Source: a virus. Taken from it: a DNA stretch of 26,460 nt. This document shows, piece by piece, positions 1 to 7,443 of this stretch (the stretch's first letter is position 1; every line of letters starts with the position of its first letter). A program made the translations under genes and the position numbers. Under the pieces are notes generated by a model. The model made no database searches. It worked only from the letters and a program-made list of their open reading frames with translations, and had not been told where the DNA came from. The stretch is from the IMG/VR virus record IMGVR_UViG_3300034198_000718, positions 1-26,460 of that record. One strand, given 5' to 3'.

Positions 1-54
1 GGAGGATGTATGAAAGACTCACTATGGCGTAAGCGCCGGAGGAGAAAGAAATGA
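1..54 (+). CDS. 3' end of an upstream gene, or a 14-residue basic peptide
   Basis: Frame 1 is open from the window edge to a TGA at 52-54. The stop overlaps the next start as ATGA, which is how most genes in this arm are joined. An ATG at 10 has a GGAGG four bases upstream and would give a 14-residue peptide made largely of Arg and Lys. The frame may equally be the tail of a gene that begins before the window. I do not recognise it. The coupled stop/start makes translation of this frame plausible, but the true start cannot be decided here. Confidence 0.35.
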   Translation, partial: GGCMKDSLWRKRRRRKK

Positions 55-158
55 TTGAAACAATCTTGATAGTAGTGCTTATGGGTGCTGGTGCCATCTG
101 CATCAATGCTGTTATAATGTGTGCCCTGTTTAAATGGTGGAGCCTTTATGAATCATGA
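51..158 (+). CDS. Small single-span membrane peptide (35 aa)
   Basis: The start is set by a very strong Shine-Dalgarno, GGAGGAG at 38-44, six bases before the ATG. The product is a short acidic N-terminus followed by a hydrophobic helix of about 23 residues (roughly residues 4-27) and a Lys-Trp-Trp edge, so it should be a single-pass inner-membrane peptide. It overlaps the next gene by 11 bases. I recognise no family. Tiny early membrane proteins in phages often act on the host envelope or exclude other phages, but here that is only inference. Confidence 0.55.
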   Translation: MIETILIVVLMGAGAICINAVIMCALFKWWSLYES

Positions 159-252
159 TGTTGGTGTACTTGTGATGATGTTAATTATCGGAATGCCCTT
201 TGTCATCTTTGGCATTGGGGTTGTTGTGTCAGTTTTTAGGGGGAAAAAATGA
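148..252 (+). CDS. Small single-span membrane peptide (34 aa)
   Basis: GGAG at 139-142 lies five bases before the ATG. Almost the whole product (about residues 5-29) is hydrophobic, with Val, Ile, Met and Gly, followed by a basic C-terminus (Arg-Gly-Lys-Lys). This fits a one-helix membrane peptide with its C-terminus in the cytoplasm. The stop TGA overlaps the ATG of the next gene. No family is recognised. It is the second membrane peptide in a row, so the pair may act together. Confidence 0.5.
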   Translation: MNHDVGVLVMMLIIGMPFVIFGIGVVVSVFRGKK

Positions 253-401
253 GTCGTGAAGAAATTGAAATTATTATTCTTGATGAGCTTAACTTTTTGA
301 TTTCATTTGAGAAACAAACGGAACAGCCAGATGAAGCGTTGATTGCCGCACTTGAGTTGGTGCGTAAAGAATATCTGCCCATTAAATTGGATAATGTATG
401 A
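249..401 (+). CDS. Small soluble acidic protein (50 aa)
   Basis: The ATG at 249 follows AGGGGG at 238-243, a good ribosome-binding site, and overlaps the previous stop by four bases. The product is helical and acidic with no membrane segment. It starts Met-Ser-Arg-Glu-Glu and contains amphipathic Leu/Ile/Glu stretches. It ends in an ATGA overlap with the next gene. Function is unknown and no motif is recognised. The coupled arrangement and the ribosome-binding site are the main support for a real gene. Confidence 0.55.
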   Translation: MSREEIEIIILDELNFLISFEKQTEQPDEALIAALELVRKEYLPIKLDNV

Positions 402-544
402 GTGCAAACGCTATAGCACTTATAGGGCTGGTCTACACTTATGTAGCTGGCGATCTTCTTTGGAAAGGCAACACAGGAATGGGCATTGCGTTCCTTGGGT
501 ATGCCATTGGTAATATAGGTTTATATATGGAGGCTTTGAAATGA
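398..544 (+). CDS. Small membrane protein (48 aa)
   Basis: The ATG is coupled to the previous stop as ATGA, and its own Shine-Dalgarno is weak. The product has two hydrophobic stretches, about residues 4-20 and 28-44, joined by a short polar turn with Trp-Lys-Gly-Asn. It is likely a small hairpin membrane protein. It overlaps the following ATG at 541. Family unknown. It belongs to the same run of small coupled genes that leads into the primase-helicase. Confidence 0.5.
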   Translation: MSANAIALIGLVYTYVAGDLLWKGNTGMGIAFLGYAIGNIGLYMEALK

Positions 545-753
545 ATCGATTTGACTTAGAACAACTCATCTTGAGAGCATGGAGTACATCGGAAGACCTC
601 GACCTTGTGTCGTGGAAGATGATGGACTGCGAAGAAAAACCAAGCGAGGACGAAATTGCCAACATGTTACTTGCTCTAAAGACAATACATGAGCTGAGAA
701 TGAACAAGCTTTGGCAATGCTTTGAAAAACTTATTCAAAATAAAAAGTTGTAA
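541..753 (+). CDS. Hypothetical helical protein (70 aa)
   Basis: A GGAGG at 529-533, seven bases upstream, fixes the start. The product is predicted to be soluble and helical, acidic in the middle (about residues 17-40) and basic at the C-terminus. Its TAA stop shares a base with the ATG of the primase-helicase (TAATG), so the two genes should be translationally coupled. I recognise no family. Its place directly ahead of the helicase suggests an early or replication-linked role, by inference only. Confidence 0.65.
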   Translation: MNRFDLEQLILRAWSTSEDLDLVSWKMMDCEEKPSEDEIANMLLALKTIHELRMNKLWQCFEKLIQNKKL

Positions 754-2372
754 TGGCCTTTATAAAACTTCACATTCCCTGTCCAGCATGCGGCAGCAGT
801 GATGGTGCTTCGATGAATGAAGATCGAAGTCTGTTCTGCTTCGTATGTAATACACTAACCCCTTCCGATATGGAAGAAACCTTTGAGGAAACAAACGTGA
901 TAGACGTAGACAATGATGTGAAAGATAGCAGCTTTTTAAAGCACTATCGCAATGGTATCATTGAAGCGAGGACAGAGCGCCGTATCCACGTTGCAACGAT
1001 GGAGAAATATGGCGTTGTTCGTGAGAAGGACAACCTCTACTTCCCCTACTACGACAAAGACTCACAGCTGGTGGCAGCTAAGGTGAGAGGTGTCAAAGAC
1101 AAGAGCTTCAACACTGCGGGTAGCTGGAGCAAGGGCACATTGTTTGGACAGAACCTGTTCCCGTCAGGTGGTAAGTATTTAACCATCACCGAAGGTGAGT
1201 TCGATGCGCTGGCTGCTTTCCAAATGACAGGAAGTAAATGGCCTGTAGTGTCCATCCGCACTGGTGCGGCATCTGCATTGAAAGATTGCAAAGCCAACTA
1301 CGAATATATCAACAGCTTTGAAAACATTGTGCTTTGCATGGATGGTGATGCGCCGGGTCAGAAGGCCGCAAAAGAAATTGCAGAACTGTTTGGTAGCAAG
1401 TGCAAACTATTCAAGCCTATGTCTGAATATAAAGATGCTTGTGATTGGCTGCTTGACAAGAAAGAAGCACAGTTTGTTGATCGTTGGTGGAGAGCTGAGC
1501 CGTTCGTACCCGATGGCATTGTCTCTGGCTCTAGCTTGTGGGACTTGGTGTCTGCACCGCTTGCACCAGCAGACTGCACCTACCCTTGGAAGAGCTTGAA
1601 CGAACTAACCTATGGCTTGCGCTTGGGTGAATTAGTCACTGTAACAGCTGGTTCGGGACTAGGTAAGTCTCAGGTGCTACGTGAGATTGTGTGGCATTTG
1701 CTTTGCAACACACAAGACAACATCGGCTTGTTGTTCTTGGAAGAGAGTGTTAAGAAGACAGCACTGTCTATGATGAGCTTGGCAGCTAACGCACCGCTGC
1801 ATCTGCCTGATACATTTGTCACTGATGCTGAGCGCCGTGATGCGTTTGATCATACACTTGGCACTGGTCGTTTGTACTTGCTTGATCACTTCGGCAGTAC
1901 ATCGGTTGAGAACATCATCAATCGTGTACGCTACATGGCTAAGGCGGTTGGTTGCAAGTATGTGTTTGTTGATCACATCTCAATTATTGTTTCAGCACAA
2001 GAGAGCGGTGACGAACGTAAAGCGATTGACGAAATCATGACCAAGCTGCGTATGCTTGTACAGGAAACCAACATCTCTTTGATTATTGTTTCACACCTCA
2101 AGCGCCCAAGCGACAAAGGTCACGAGGAAGGTGCGGCTACATCACTGGCTCAGCTTCGTGGCTCTGGTTCAATTGCTCAGTTGTCAGATATGGTGATTGG
2201 TCTTGAGCGTAATGGTCAGCATGAAGACCCCGTCATCCGCAACACTACCCGTGTGCGTGTGTTGAAGAATCGTTTCGCTGGTATCACTGGACCCGCTGGC
2301 AATCTTCTTTATAATAAAGAGACAGGCCGTATGTTTGAGATCGAAGATGAACCCGAAGGAGATTTGTTATGA
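753..2372 (+). CDS. Bifunctional DNA primase-helicase, T7 gp4-like
   Basis: This enzyme should unwind the replication fork and prime lagging-strand synthesis. The N-terminal zinc-binding domain shows Cys10, Cys13, Cys29 and Cys32. A TOPRIM domain follows, with its Glu motif (EGEFD, residues 147-151) and the DGD motif at 197-199. The C-terminal half is a RecA/DnaB-type helicase with a Walker A AGSGLGKS at 299-306, very like SGSGMGKS in T7 gp4. Further on it has a hydrophobic strand ending in VDH (Walker B region) and the VSHLKRP motif. Its 539 residues are close to T7 gp4 (566). It is coupled at both ends, to the 70-residue gene before it and to the next gene by ATGA, and it lies upstream of the polymerase, SSB and exonuclease. 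Family and function are secure. Confidence 0.95.
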   Translation: MAFIKLHIPCPACGSSDGASMNEDRSLFCFVCNTLTPSDMEETFEETNVIDVDNDVKDSSFLKHYRNGIIEARTERRIHVATMEKYGVVREKDNLYFPYYDKDSQLVAAKVRGVKDKSFNTAGSWSKGTLFGQNLFPSGGKYLTITEGEFDALAAFQMTGSKWPVVSIRTGAASALKDCKANYEYINSFENIVLCMDGDAPGQKAAKEIAELFGSKCKLFKPMSEYKDACDWLLDKKEAQFVDRWWRAEPFVPDGIVSGSSLWDLVSAPLAPADCTYPWKSLNELTYGLRLGELVTVTAGSGLGKSQVLREIVWHLLCNTQDNIGLLFLEESVKKTALSMMSLAANAPLHLPDTFVTDAERRDAFDHTLGTGRLYLLDHFGSTSVENIINRVRYMAKAVGCKYVFVDHISIIVSAQESGDERKAIDEIMTKLRMLVQETNISLIIVSHLKRPSDKGHEEGAATSLAQLRGSGSIAQLSDMVIGLERNGQHEDPVIRNTTRVRVLKNRFAGITGPAGNLLYNKETGRMFEIEDEPEGDLL

Positions 2373-2623
2373 ACTATCAGAAGTTTGAAAAGTATTATCA
2401 CTTACGCTACGAACAGTTTGAGGCGTTAGCTGATGCCAAAGATTGGTTTGACGAAGGTGAAGAACAAGAAATGTGGAATGAATTATTTTGGTATGCCAGC
2501 GCATGTTACGAAGCTAAGAAACTCTTTGACAGCTTCGATGACGAAGACATAGAAGTGTTGTTAGGTGGTCGTGTGCCGTTGTTTATTATGGAGGTTACAG
2601 ATGATGACATTGAGACTTCTTAA
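2369..2623 (+). CDS. Hypothetical acidic protein (84 aa)
   Basis: The ATG overlaps the helicase stop (ATGA). The product is strongly acidic, with many Asp and Glu, and rich in Tyr, Phe and Trp in the first 55 residues. It has no signal peptide or membrane helix. Such small acidic proteins between helicase and polymerase are common in phage replication operons and sometimes mimic DNA or bind host proteins. No motif here shows that, and the family is not recognised. The end overlaps the next small gene by 23 bases. Confidence 0.65.
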   Translation: MNYQKFEKYYHLRYEQFEALADAKDWFDEGEEQEMWNELFWYASACYEAKKLFDSFDDEDIEVLLGGRVPLFIMEVTDDDIETS

Positions 2624-2726
2624 AGAACGTGAGCGTCTTGCCTACATCACAGGCAATGTTGAACTAGCCAAGCTGTTAGGTCAATTGATTGACAACTTTA
2701 ACCGTAGGGAATATGACGATGAGTGA
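2601..2726 (+). CDS. Hypothetical small protein (41 aa)
   Basis: The start ATG-ATG at 2601 has a GGAGG at 2590-2594 with good spacing, inside the end of the previous gene. The product is a probable amphipathic helix, basic at the N-terminus and ending in Glu-Tyr-Asp-Asp-Glu. The stop lies inside the next gene, in a different frame. Function is unknown. The ribosome-binding site and the fit into an otherwise empty gap between two genes are the support. Confidence 0.5.
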   Translation: MMTLRLLKERERLAYITGNVELAKLLGQLIDNFNRREYDDE

Positions 2727-2862
2727 CGGCGGTAAAGGAAGCACACACCGTCCACGCAGCATTGCCGATGTTGAATGGGCCAACCGTTGGAACTCCATCT
2801 TTGGCAGAGACAACGTAGACATCTATAAACAAGAAAGAAACAAGAATGGATTGGATATATGA
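2713..2862 (+). CDS. Small conserved phage protein with GKGS-RP motif (49 aa)
   Basis: The N-terminal part reads GGKGSTHRPRSIADVE, followed by a Trp-containing stretch ending in RWNSIFG. From memory this combination (GKGS, then Arg-Pro, an acidic stretch, and RW..IFG) recurs in short proteins of many phages, usually near replication genes and without assigned function. There is no membrane segment. The start could be either of two Met codons, at 2713 or 2719. The last 17 bases overlap the start of the DNA polymerase in another frame, so translation of the two is probably coupled. Confidence 0.6.
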   Translation: MTMSDGGKGSTHRPRSIADVEWANRWNSIFGRDNVDIYKQERNKNGLDI

Positions 2863-4915
2863 CCTTGAAACTTACAAGAACATATTCACATTCACAGCGA
2901 TAGACGTTGACGGTAACAACCCTGTTACCTTTGAGATGTCCACTCGCAAGAATGAAGCTGCTCAGATGTTTGCGTTTCTTGACACATGTAAGAAGAAGAA
3001 GAGCCACCTCATCGGCTTCAACAACTTAGGCTTTGACTACCCCATCGTTCATGACTTGTTATCTGTGCGTGAAAAGGCGTTGACGGTATCGGGCAAGGCT
3101 GTTGCCGTTCGTGCTTACAAGAAGGCACAGGCCATCATCACCAACCAAGACAAGTTTGTTGATGTAGTCTATGACCGTGAGCAGTATGTAAAACAGATTG
3201 ACTTGTATAAGATACATCACTTCGACAACAAGGCACGAGCTACGTCATTGAAGATGATTGAATTTAATATGAAGTCTGACACCATCGAAGATCTTCCCTT
3301 CCCTGTTGGCACTGATCTAACAGAAGATCAAATGGATGTGCTCATTAACTACAACATGCATGATGTGGTGAAGACGCTCGACTTCTACAAAGAGTCTCTG
3401 CATCTAATCAACTTCCGTGCTGAGTTGTCTAAGAAGTACAAGCGCAACTTCCTCAACCACAACGACACCAAGATTGGCAAAGACTACTTCATCATGCAGC
3501 TTGAAGAGAACATGCCGGGTTGTTGCTACAAGGTTGGTAACAAGGGTGAGCGTAAGATAAATCAAACAAAGCGTGATGTCATTCACATCAAAGATTGTTT
3601 GTTCAACTACTACGACTTCCAACACCCTGCGTTTCAGGCTGTGCTTGATTGGTTCAAACAACAAAGCATCACCGAAACCAAAGGTGTATTCTCTGCCATC
3701 CCTGAGGACAAGCTAGGCAAGGTTGCGATGTTTGCCAACATGATAACGCTGCGTAAGAAGTTTGTCGGTGTTCCAACTGACGAAGACATTGCAGAGTTCA
3801 AAGCTGAGTATCCGCTTGGGTGGGTGGAGCAGGTGGAGTTGAAGGCTAAGAAGAAAGGTGTTGCACAGTACAGTCATTGGAAACATTGGAACGAAGCATC
3901 AACCTTGAACGTGAACATCAACGGTTTCCAATTCGACTTTGGCACTGGTGGCATTCATGGATCTGTCGAGAGTAAGATCATAACGTCTGATGATGATTAC
4001 ATGATTATTGATGCTGATGTGGCTTCTATGTATCCCAACATTGCAATTGCCAATCGTGTCTACCCTAAGCATTTGGGTGAGAAGTTTTGTGACATCTACC
4101 AAGATGTTTACAACCAACGTAAGAGCTACCCCAAGGGCAGTGCTGAGAACGCCATGCTGAAGCTTGCGTTGAACGGGGTATACGGAGATAGCAACAACCA
4201 GTTTAGCCCCTTCTATGACCCGCAATACACCATGTCCATCACCATCAACGGACAGCTTAGCCTGTGCCTGTTGGCTGAGAAGCTGCTGCACATAGACAAT
4301 CTGTCGATTGTTCAAGTGAACACCGATGGTATTACGGTGAAGCTGCCTCGTGATAAGCTTGTCGAATATGAAACCATCTGTGCCGCATGGCAGAAGCAGG
4401 TAGGTCTTGAGCTGGAGTATGCCTATTACAGCAAGATGATTATCCGTGATGTGAATAATTACATTGCGCTTTACGCTAACGGTAAGGTGAAGCGTAAGGG
4501 TGCGTATCAGTACGAAGACTTAGGCTGGCATCAGGACCAAGGTGGGTTAGTGATTCCCAAGGCGGCTGAATCTTATATGCTGCATGGAATTGACATCGAT
4601 ACCTACATCAAGGGTCATCAAAACAACTATGACTTCTTGTTGCGTACTAAAGTACCACGTAGCAGTAGGTTGGTAATGGTGATGAGTGACGGTAGGGAAG
4701 TGCTACAGCAAAACATCTGTCGCTATTACGCATCAACAGCTGGTGCAGATCTGATAAAGATTATGCCTCCGCTGGTTGTTGATGGTGAAGAGCGTAGGAT
4801 GGATGTAGAATCTGGCTGGAAGACTTGGGCGTGTAACAACATCGAAGACTTTAGCCGTGATGATTTAGATTATTCTTTCTATACGGCTGCGGCAAAGAAA
4901 CTTGTTGTAGAATAA
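2846..4915 (+). CDS. Family B DNA polymerase with 3'-5' exonuclease domain
   Basis: This is the replicative polymerase (689 aa). The proofreading domain shows Exo I (DLET, Asp6 and Glu8), Exo II (FNNLGFD, residues 58-64) and Exo III (YNMHD, Tyr169 and Asp173). The polymerase domain shows family B motif A DVASMYP (Asp391), motif B KLALNGVYG (Lys439, Asn443, Tyr446, Gly447) and a motif C read as VNTDGI (Asp494). A GTGGIHGS stretch at 366-373 sits where family B enzymes have the YxGG-like link between exonuclease and polymerase. Motif C is unusual: the common DTDS is NTDG here, keeping one Asp. It shares an operon with the T7-like helicase and SSB, although T7 itself uses a family A enzyme. No TPR insertion or terminal-protein gene is evident, so protein priming is not indicated. 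Confidence 0.9.
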   Translation: MDWIYDLETYKNIFTFTAIDVDGNNPVTFEMSTRKNEAAQMFAFLDTCKKKKSHLIGFNNLGFDYPIVHDLLSVREKALTVSGKAVAVRAYKKAQAIITNQDKFVDVVYDREQYVKQIDLYKIHHFDNKARATSLKMIEFNMKSDTIEDLPFPVGTDLTEDQMDVLINYNMHDVVKTLDFYKESLHLINFRAELSKKYKRNFLNHNDTKIGKDYFIMQLEENMPGCCYKVGNKGERKINQTKRDVIHIKDCLFNYYDFQHPAFQAVLDWFKQQSITETKGVFSAIPEDKLGKVAMFANMITLRKKFVGVPTDEDIAEFKAEYPLGWVEQVELKAKKKGVAQYSHWKHWNEASTLNVNINGFQFDFGTGGIHGSVESKIITSDDDYMIIDADVASMYPNIAIANRVYPKHLGEKFCDIYQDVYNQRKSYPKGSAENAMLKLALNGVYGDSNNQFSPFYDPQYTMSITINGQLSLCLLAEKLLHIDNLSIVQVNTDGITVKLPRDKLVEYETICAAWQKQVGLELEYAYYSKMIIRDVNNYIALYANGKVKRKGAYQYEDLGWHQDQGGLVIPKAAESYMLHGIDIDTYIKGHQNNYDFLLRTKVPRSSRLVMVMSDGREVLQQNICRYYASTAGADLIKIMPPLVVDGEERRMDVESGWKTWACNNIEDFSRDDLDYSFYTAAAKKLVVE

Positions 4916-4928
4916 TTGAATGTAGGAA

Positions 4929-4953
4929 GCTGGCCCCTATTGAATTGGTCAGC
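4929..4953 (+). promoter_or_regulatory. Intergenic hairpin between polymerase and SSB
   Basis: GCTGGCC at 4929-4935 can pair with GGTCAGC at 4947-4953, giving seven base pairs with one G-U and an 11-base loop. It lies just after the polymerase stop and 22 bases before the SSB start. No T-run follows, so a classic terminator is unlikely. A processing or mRNA-stabilising element that raises SSB expression is possible but unproven. Confidence 0.3.
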
Positions 4954-4975
4954 ATTTAAATCAAAGGAAACTCAA

Positions 4976-5392
4976 ATGAGTGACGAAAAGAAACGTGTCA
5001 AAGTTAAAGCATCCATCTACTGGTGCTTCCACAACAAAGTGAACGAGATGTCTGGTGACTACCAGATCAACTTGTGCAACTTGTCCGAAGCAGCTGTCGA
5101 AGCTTTCGAAGAGATGGGTATTCCTGTGCAGACAGGCGAAGGCAAGAAAGAAGAGATGGGCAAGTACATCACTTGCAAATCCAAGAAGCCTATCAAGGTA
5201 TTCGATGCTGAAGGTGACGAGATCACCGAGTCCATCGGCAACGGTAGCAAAGGCAAAGCCATTGTTGGTTCATATGACTGGACCTTCAAGAATAAGAAAG
5301 GCACAAGTGCTTCTCTTGGTAAGTTGGTCATCACCGACCTAGTTGAATATGCCGCTGGCGGTAGCTTTGGCGATGATGAAGATGTTCTGTAA
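4976..5392 (+). CDS. Single-stranded DNA-binding protein, T7 gp2.5-like
   Basis: The start at 4976 (Met-Ser-Asp-Glu) has an AAAGGA nine to ten bases upstream. A longer reading back to 4916 would need TTG and adds unconvincing residues. The 138-residue product has the layout of phage gp2.5-like SSBs. A basic N-terminus comes first, then a stretch resembling GDYQINLCNLSE, an ITCKSKKPI strand, WTFKNKKGTS and a closing ITDLVEY strand. An acidic tail ends FGDDEDVL. In this family the acidic C-terminal tail recruits polymerase and helicase. Being placed between polymerase and exonuclease fits that role. The assignment rests on remembered family patterns and layout rather than on a strict catalytic motif. 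Confidence 0.75.
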   Translation: MSDEKKRVKVKASIYWCFHNKVNEMSGDYQINLCNLSEAAVEAFEEMGIPVQTGEGKKEEMGKYITCKSKKPIKVFDAEGDEITESIGNGSKGKAIVGSYDWTFKNKKGTSASLGKLVITDLVEYAAGGSFGDDEDVL

Positions 5393-5424
5393 AAGAATAC
5401 AATCGTTTTTTAATAGGAAACAGA

Positions 5425-5589
5425 ATGCAAATTAAACTCGACCTTCATATTGATTTGGTTAATGTAGTGATGACTGCTCTTGGCAAACTGCCCTATGAGC
5501 AGGTTGCTCAGGTCATTAACATCATTCAGCAGCAAGCTGCCCCACAAGTTGAAGCTGCTCAGGCTGATGCTCAGATTCCTAAAGAGTAA
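5425..5589 (+). CDS. Hypothetical small protein with Gln/Ala-rich tail (54 aa)
   Basis: TAGGAAA at 5414-5420 precedes the ATG, and the TAA stop overlaps the exonuclease start (TAATG). The first 36 residues look like one or two amphipathic helices (MQIKLDLHID, then a helix ending in INIIQQQ). The rest is low complexity (Ala, Gln, Val, Glu). There is no known family. A small helical partner in the replication operon is plausible. The coupled stop/start supports translation. Confidence 0.6.
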   Translation: MQIKLDLHIDLVNVVMTALGKLPYEQVAQVINIIQQQAAPQVEAAQADAQIPKE

Positions 5590-6290
5590 TGATCGCTCTT
5601 CTGGACAGCGACTTGATCGCTTACAGAATCTCCTTCGCTTGCAAGGATGAGTCAGAGACACATGCTAAGTATTCGCTTAACAACTACGTCAATGACATCC
5701 TTGTAAGGGGAGTTGATAAAGCATACACCGATTGCTTTGTTGATCAATGGAAACTCTACCTTACAGGTAGTAATAACTTCCGTCTCAACATAGCAAAGAC
5801 GGTGGTGTATAAAGGCAATCGCATCGCCCCTAAGCCTCAACATCTGCCAGCATTACGCAAGCATTTAGTTGATGAATGGGGCGCTGTCATTGTTGAAGGC
5901 ATTGAAGCTGATGATGCTGTAGCTACAGATGCTACATGGCTTGGGTATAACAACTCAGTCATTGCATCAGTAGATAAAGATCTTGATCAGATACCGGGCT
6001 GGCACTACAACTTTGTTAAAGACATTGCCTACCACATCACACCAGAAGAAGGCACGTATAGGTTCTACAAACAGATCCTTACTGGCGACTCTGCAGATAA
6101 CATCATTGGTTTGAAAGGTATTGGTCCTGTCAAAGCCGATAAGATATTAGATGAGTGTGACACTGAGGTAAAGCTTTACAACGCATGTGTGCAAGCATAT
6201 GAGGGTAATGAAGAACGAGTGCTTGAAAATGCTAGACTATTATGGCTTCGTAGATACGAAGGTCAAATGTGGGAACCACCAAAGGAATGA
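5589..6290 (+). CDS. 5'-3' exonuclease, FEN/PIN type
   Basis: This nuclease (233 aa) should remove RNA primers and degrade DNA from 5' ends, as T7 gp6 does. Acidic residues that bind the metals are visible at LLDSD (Asp6, Asp8), EADD (106-109) and VDKDLD (129-133). The helix-three-turn-helix DNA-binding motif is clear at GDSADNIIGLKGIGPVKA (166-183). Length is usual for small phage FEN proteins. It follows the 54-residue gene with a TAATG overlap, and the next start is two bases after its stop. The family assignment is firm. The exact polarity and substrate are inferred from the family. Confidence 0.9.
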   Translation: MIALLDSDLIAYRISFACKDESETHAKYSLNNYVNDILVRGVDKAYTDCFVDQWKLYLTGSNNFRLNIAKTVVYKGNRIAPKPQHLPALRKHLVDEWGAVIVEGIEADDAVATDATWLGYNNSVIASVDKDLDQIPGWHYNFVKDIAYHITPEEGTYRFYKQILTGDSADNIIGLKGIGPVKADKILDECDTEVKLYNACVQAYEGNEERVLENARLLWLRRYEGQMWEPPKE

Positions 6291-6291
6291 C

Positions 6292-6642
6292 ATGACTAAA
6301 GAACTTCACAAAGAACTACAGCCAAACGATGTGGCTGTCATTCTTCGACCACTAATTGGTGAAGATGGTAAATGGGTGGGGGAGTACGAGGTGCTGGTAA
6401 CGGGCTTTGGTCCTGTCACCATGACCCGTGATCAGATGGATGACCTGATTGGAATGGGTGTGCTGCTTGCATCAGTGGTTCCTCTGATGGGGAAAGACGA
6501 GAAGGTTGCTGAAATGATTATGGATCATTGCAATGAGTTCTATGGTGACATTGGCACATTCACATATGATACAGACTTCAATAGTTTTGAAGACTCTGAT
6601 GTATTAAGTGTCAACACAAAGGTTGTTGGAGGAATGCAATGA
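6292..6642 (+). CDS. Hypothetical protein (116 aa)
   Basis: The start at 6292 follows an AAGGAATGA that serves as ribosome-binding site and exonuclease stop. A longer in-frame start at 6187 would lie deep inside the exonuclease and is rejected. The product begins with charged helix, then has beta-like segments (VAVILRPLIG, GEYEVLVTGFG), a helical middle and an acidic C-terminus. There is no signal peptide; a mildly hydrophobic stretch at about residues 55-67 is too weak to call a membrane segment. Its layout resembles small phage proteins of unknown function found beside nucleotide-metabolism genes. It overlaps the next gene by four bases. Confidence 0.7.
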   Translation: MTKELHKELQPNDVAVILRPLIGEDGKWVGEYEVLVTGFGPVTMTRDQMDDLIGMGVLLASVVPLMGKDEKVAEMIMDHCNEFYGDIGTFTYDTDFNSFEDSDVLSVNTKVVGGMQ

Positions 6643-7061
6643 AAATTCCTAAAGTTTGTACCACCTGTTTTTATGGTGAGATTGAAACAACTAATAAGCC
6701 CTGCATCGCTTGCAATGGCTTTAATAAATGGGTAGGTGTTGACGCTTTCAAAGAACAGGAAAAAACAAAAGTTGTTGAAGGTGTGAAGTTTGATCAAGGT
6801 AAATCTCAGTGGAGCCTGATGCCTTGGAAAGCTTTGTCACAGGTGGTAGATGTGCTAACCTATGGTGCTAAGAAGTATTCTCCAGACAACTGGAAGAGGG
6901 TTCCTAATGCCCGTCAACGTTACATTGATGCTGGCTTTCGACACATAACAGCGTATGCTGCTGGTGAGAAGAACGATGCTGAGACGGGAAAGAATCATTT
7001 GGCTCATGCAATTTGTTGCTTCTTATACTTAATCGCTTTTGACTTGGAGGAAAAGCAATGA
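6639..7061 (+). CDS. dATP/dGTP diphosphohydrolase-like protein (DUF5664/MazZ type) with zinc ribbon
   Basis: The C-terminal 95 residues match the DUF5664 pattern. They read GVKFDQGKSQWSLMPW, then LTYGAKKYSPDNW, then FRHITAYAAGE, and an acidic run ETGKNHLAHA followed by a hydrophobic helix. This is an all-alpha, MazG-related fold that in MazZ converts dGTP (and dATP) to the monophosphate. The N-terminal 30 residues add a zinc ribbon: Cys7, Cys10, Cys22 and Cys25. The gene is coupled to both neighbours by four-base overlaps. MazZ is known from phages with aminoadenine DNA, but no purZ or datZ is seen here, so general dNTP-pool control is the safer reading. The family call is good, while the precise substrate is unknown. 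Confidence 0.75.
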   Translation: MKIPKVCTTCFYGEIETTNKPCIACNGFNKWVGVDAFKEQEKTKVVEGVKFDQGKSQWSLMPWKALSQVVDVLTYGAKKYSPDNWKRVPNARQRYIDAGFRHITAYAAGEKNDAETGKNHLAHAICCFLYLIAFDLEEKQ

Positions 7062-7240
7062 CCCCTGTAACTCTTAACCTATCAATCACAGCCTACTTTG
7101 ATGCCGATGAAATACCTGCCATTTATTCCAACGAAGATTTCTTTACCGATGCCGTTAAGGAACATATTGGTTACGCTATGGATCGTCTTGACGCTAGAGA
7201 CGTTGTGTTTAATAGCATTGATGTGGACGGTCTGACATGA
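7058..7240 (+). CDS. Hypothetical small acidic protein (60 aa)
   Basis: A GGAGG at 7046-7050 precedes an ATG that overlaps the previous stop. The product is acidic. It has a beta-like start (TPVTLNLSITAYFDAD), a helix and a final strand ending in VFNSIDVDGLT. It contains no Cys and no membrane helix. No family is recognised. The TGA stop overlaps the next ATG. The ribosome-binding site and coupling make it a likely real gene. Confidence 0.6.
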   Translation: MTPVTLNLSITAYFDADEIPAIYSNEDFFTDAVKEHIGYAMDRLDARDVVFNSIDVDGLT

Positions 7241-7443
7241 GCTTAGAATTATCTGTGTCTCTTCGACCAGCATCTAACGGTTTTGTCATTCACTATTGCG
7301 AGGTGGTGAATGGCTTAGAAGTTAATGCCGAGTTCGTTGCTCTAGATCTTGAAGAAGCTCTAGACATTATTCGTGATTGCTATGATCAACCAGAAGGTCA
7401 CGACATGTCCAACATCCTAGATGAAACAATCCCCAAAGGTTAG
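7237..7443 (+). CDS. Hypothetical protein (68 aa)
   Basis: The ATG overlaps the previous stop as ATGA. The product has a beta-like N-terminal half (SLELSVSLRPASNGFVIHY, then VNAEFVALD) and an acidic helix (EEALDIIRDCYD). It is a small alpha/beta protein without recognisable motifs. Its last 23 bases overlap the HNH gene in a different frame. Function unknown. Confidence 0.6.
   Translation: MSLELSVSLRPASNGFVIHYCEVVNGLEVNAEFVALDLEEALDIIRDCYDQPEGHDMSNILDETIPKG

Noticed and set aside
4916-4975. Longer N-terminus for the SSB, starting at 4916
   Set aside because: It would start with TTG and overlies an intergenic hairpin; the ATG at 4976 has a proper ribosome-binding site and starts like other SSBs.
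6639-7061. Evidence for a full aminoadenine (Z) DNA system
   Set aside because: Only a MazZ-like gene is present. No PurZ, no DatZ, and the polymerase is family B, whereas described Z phages use a family A DpoZ. Kept only as a question in the findings.
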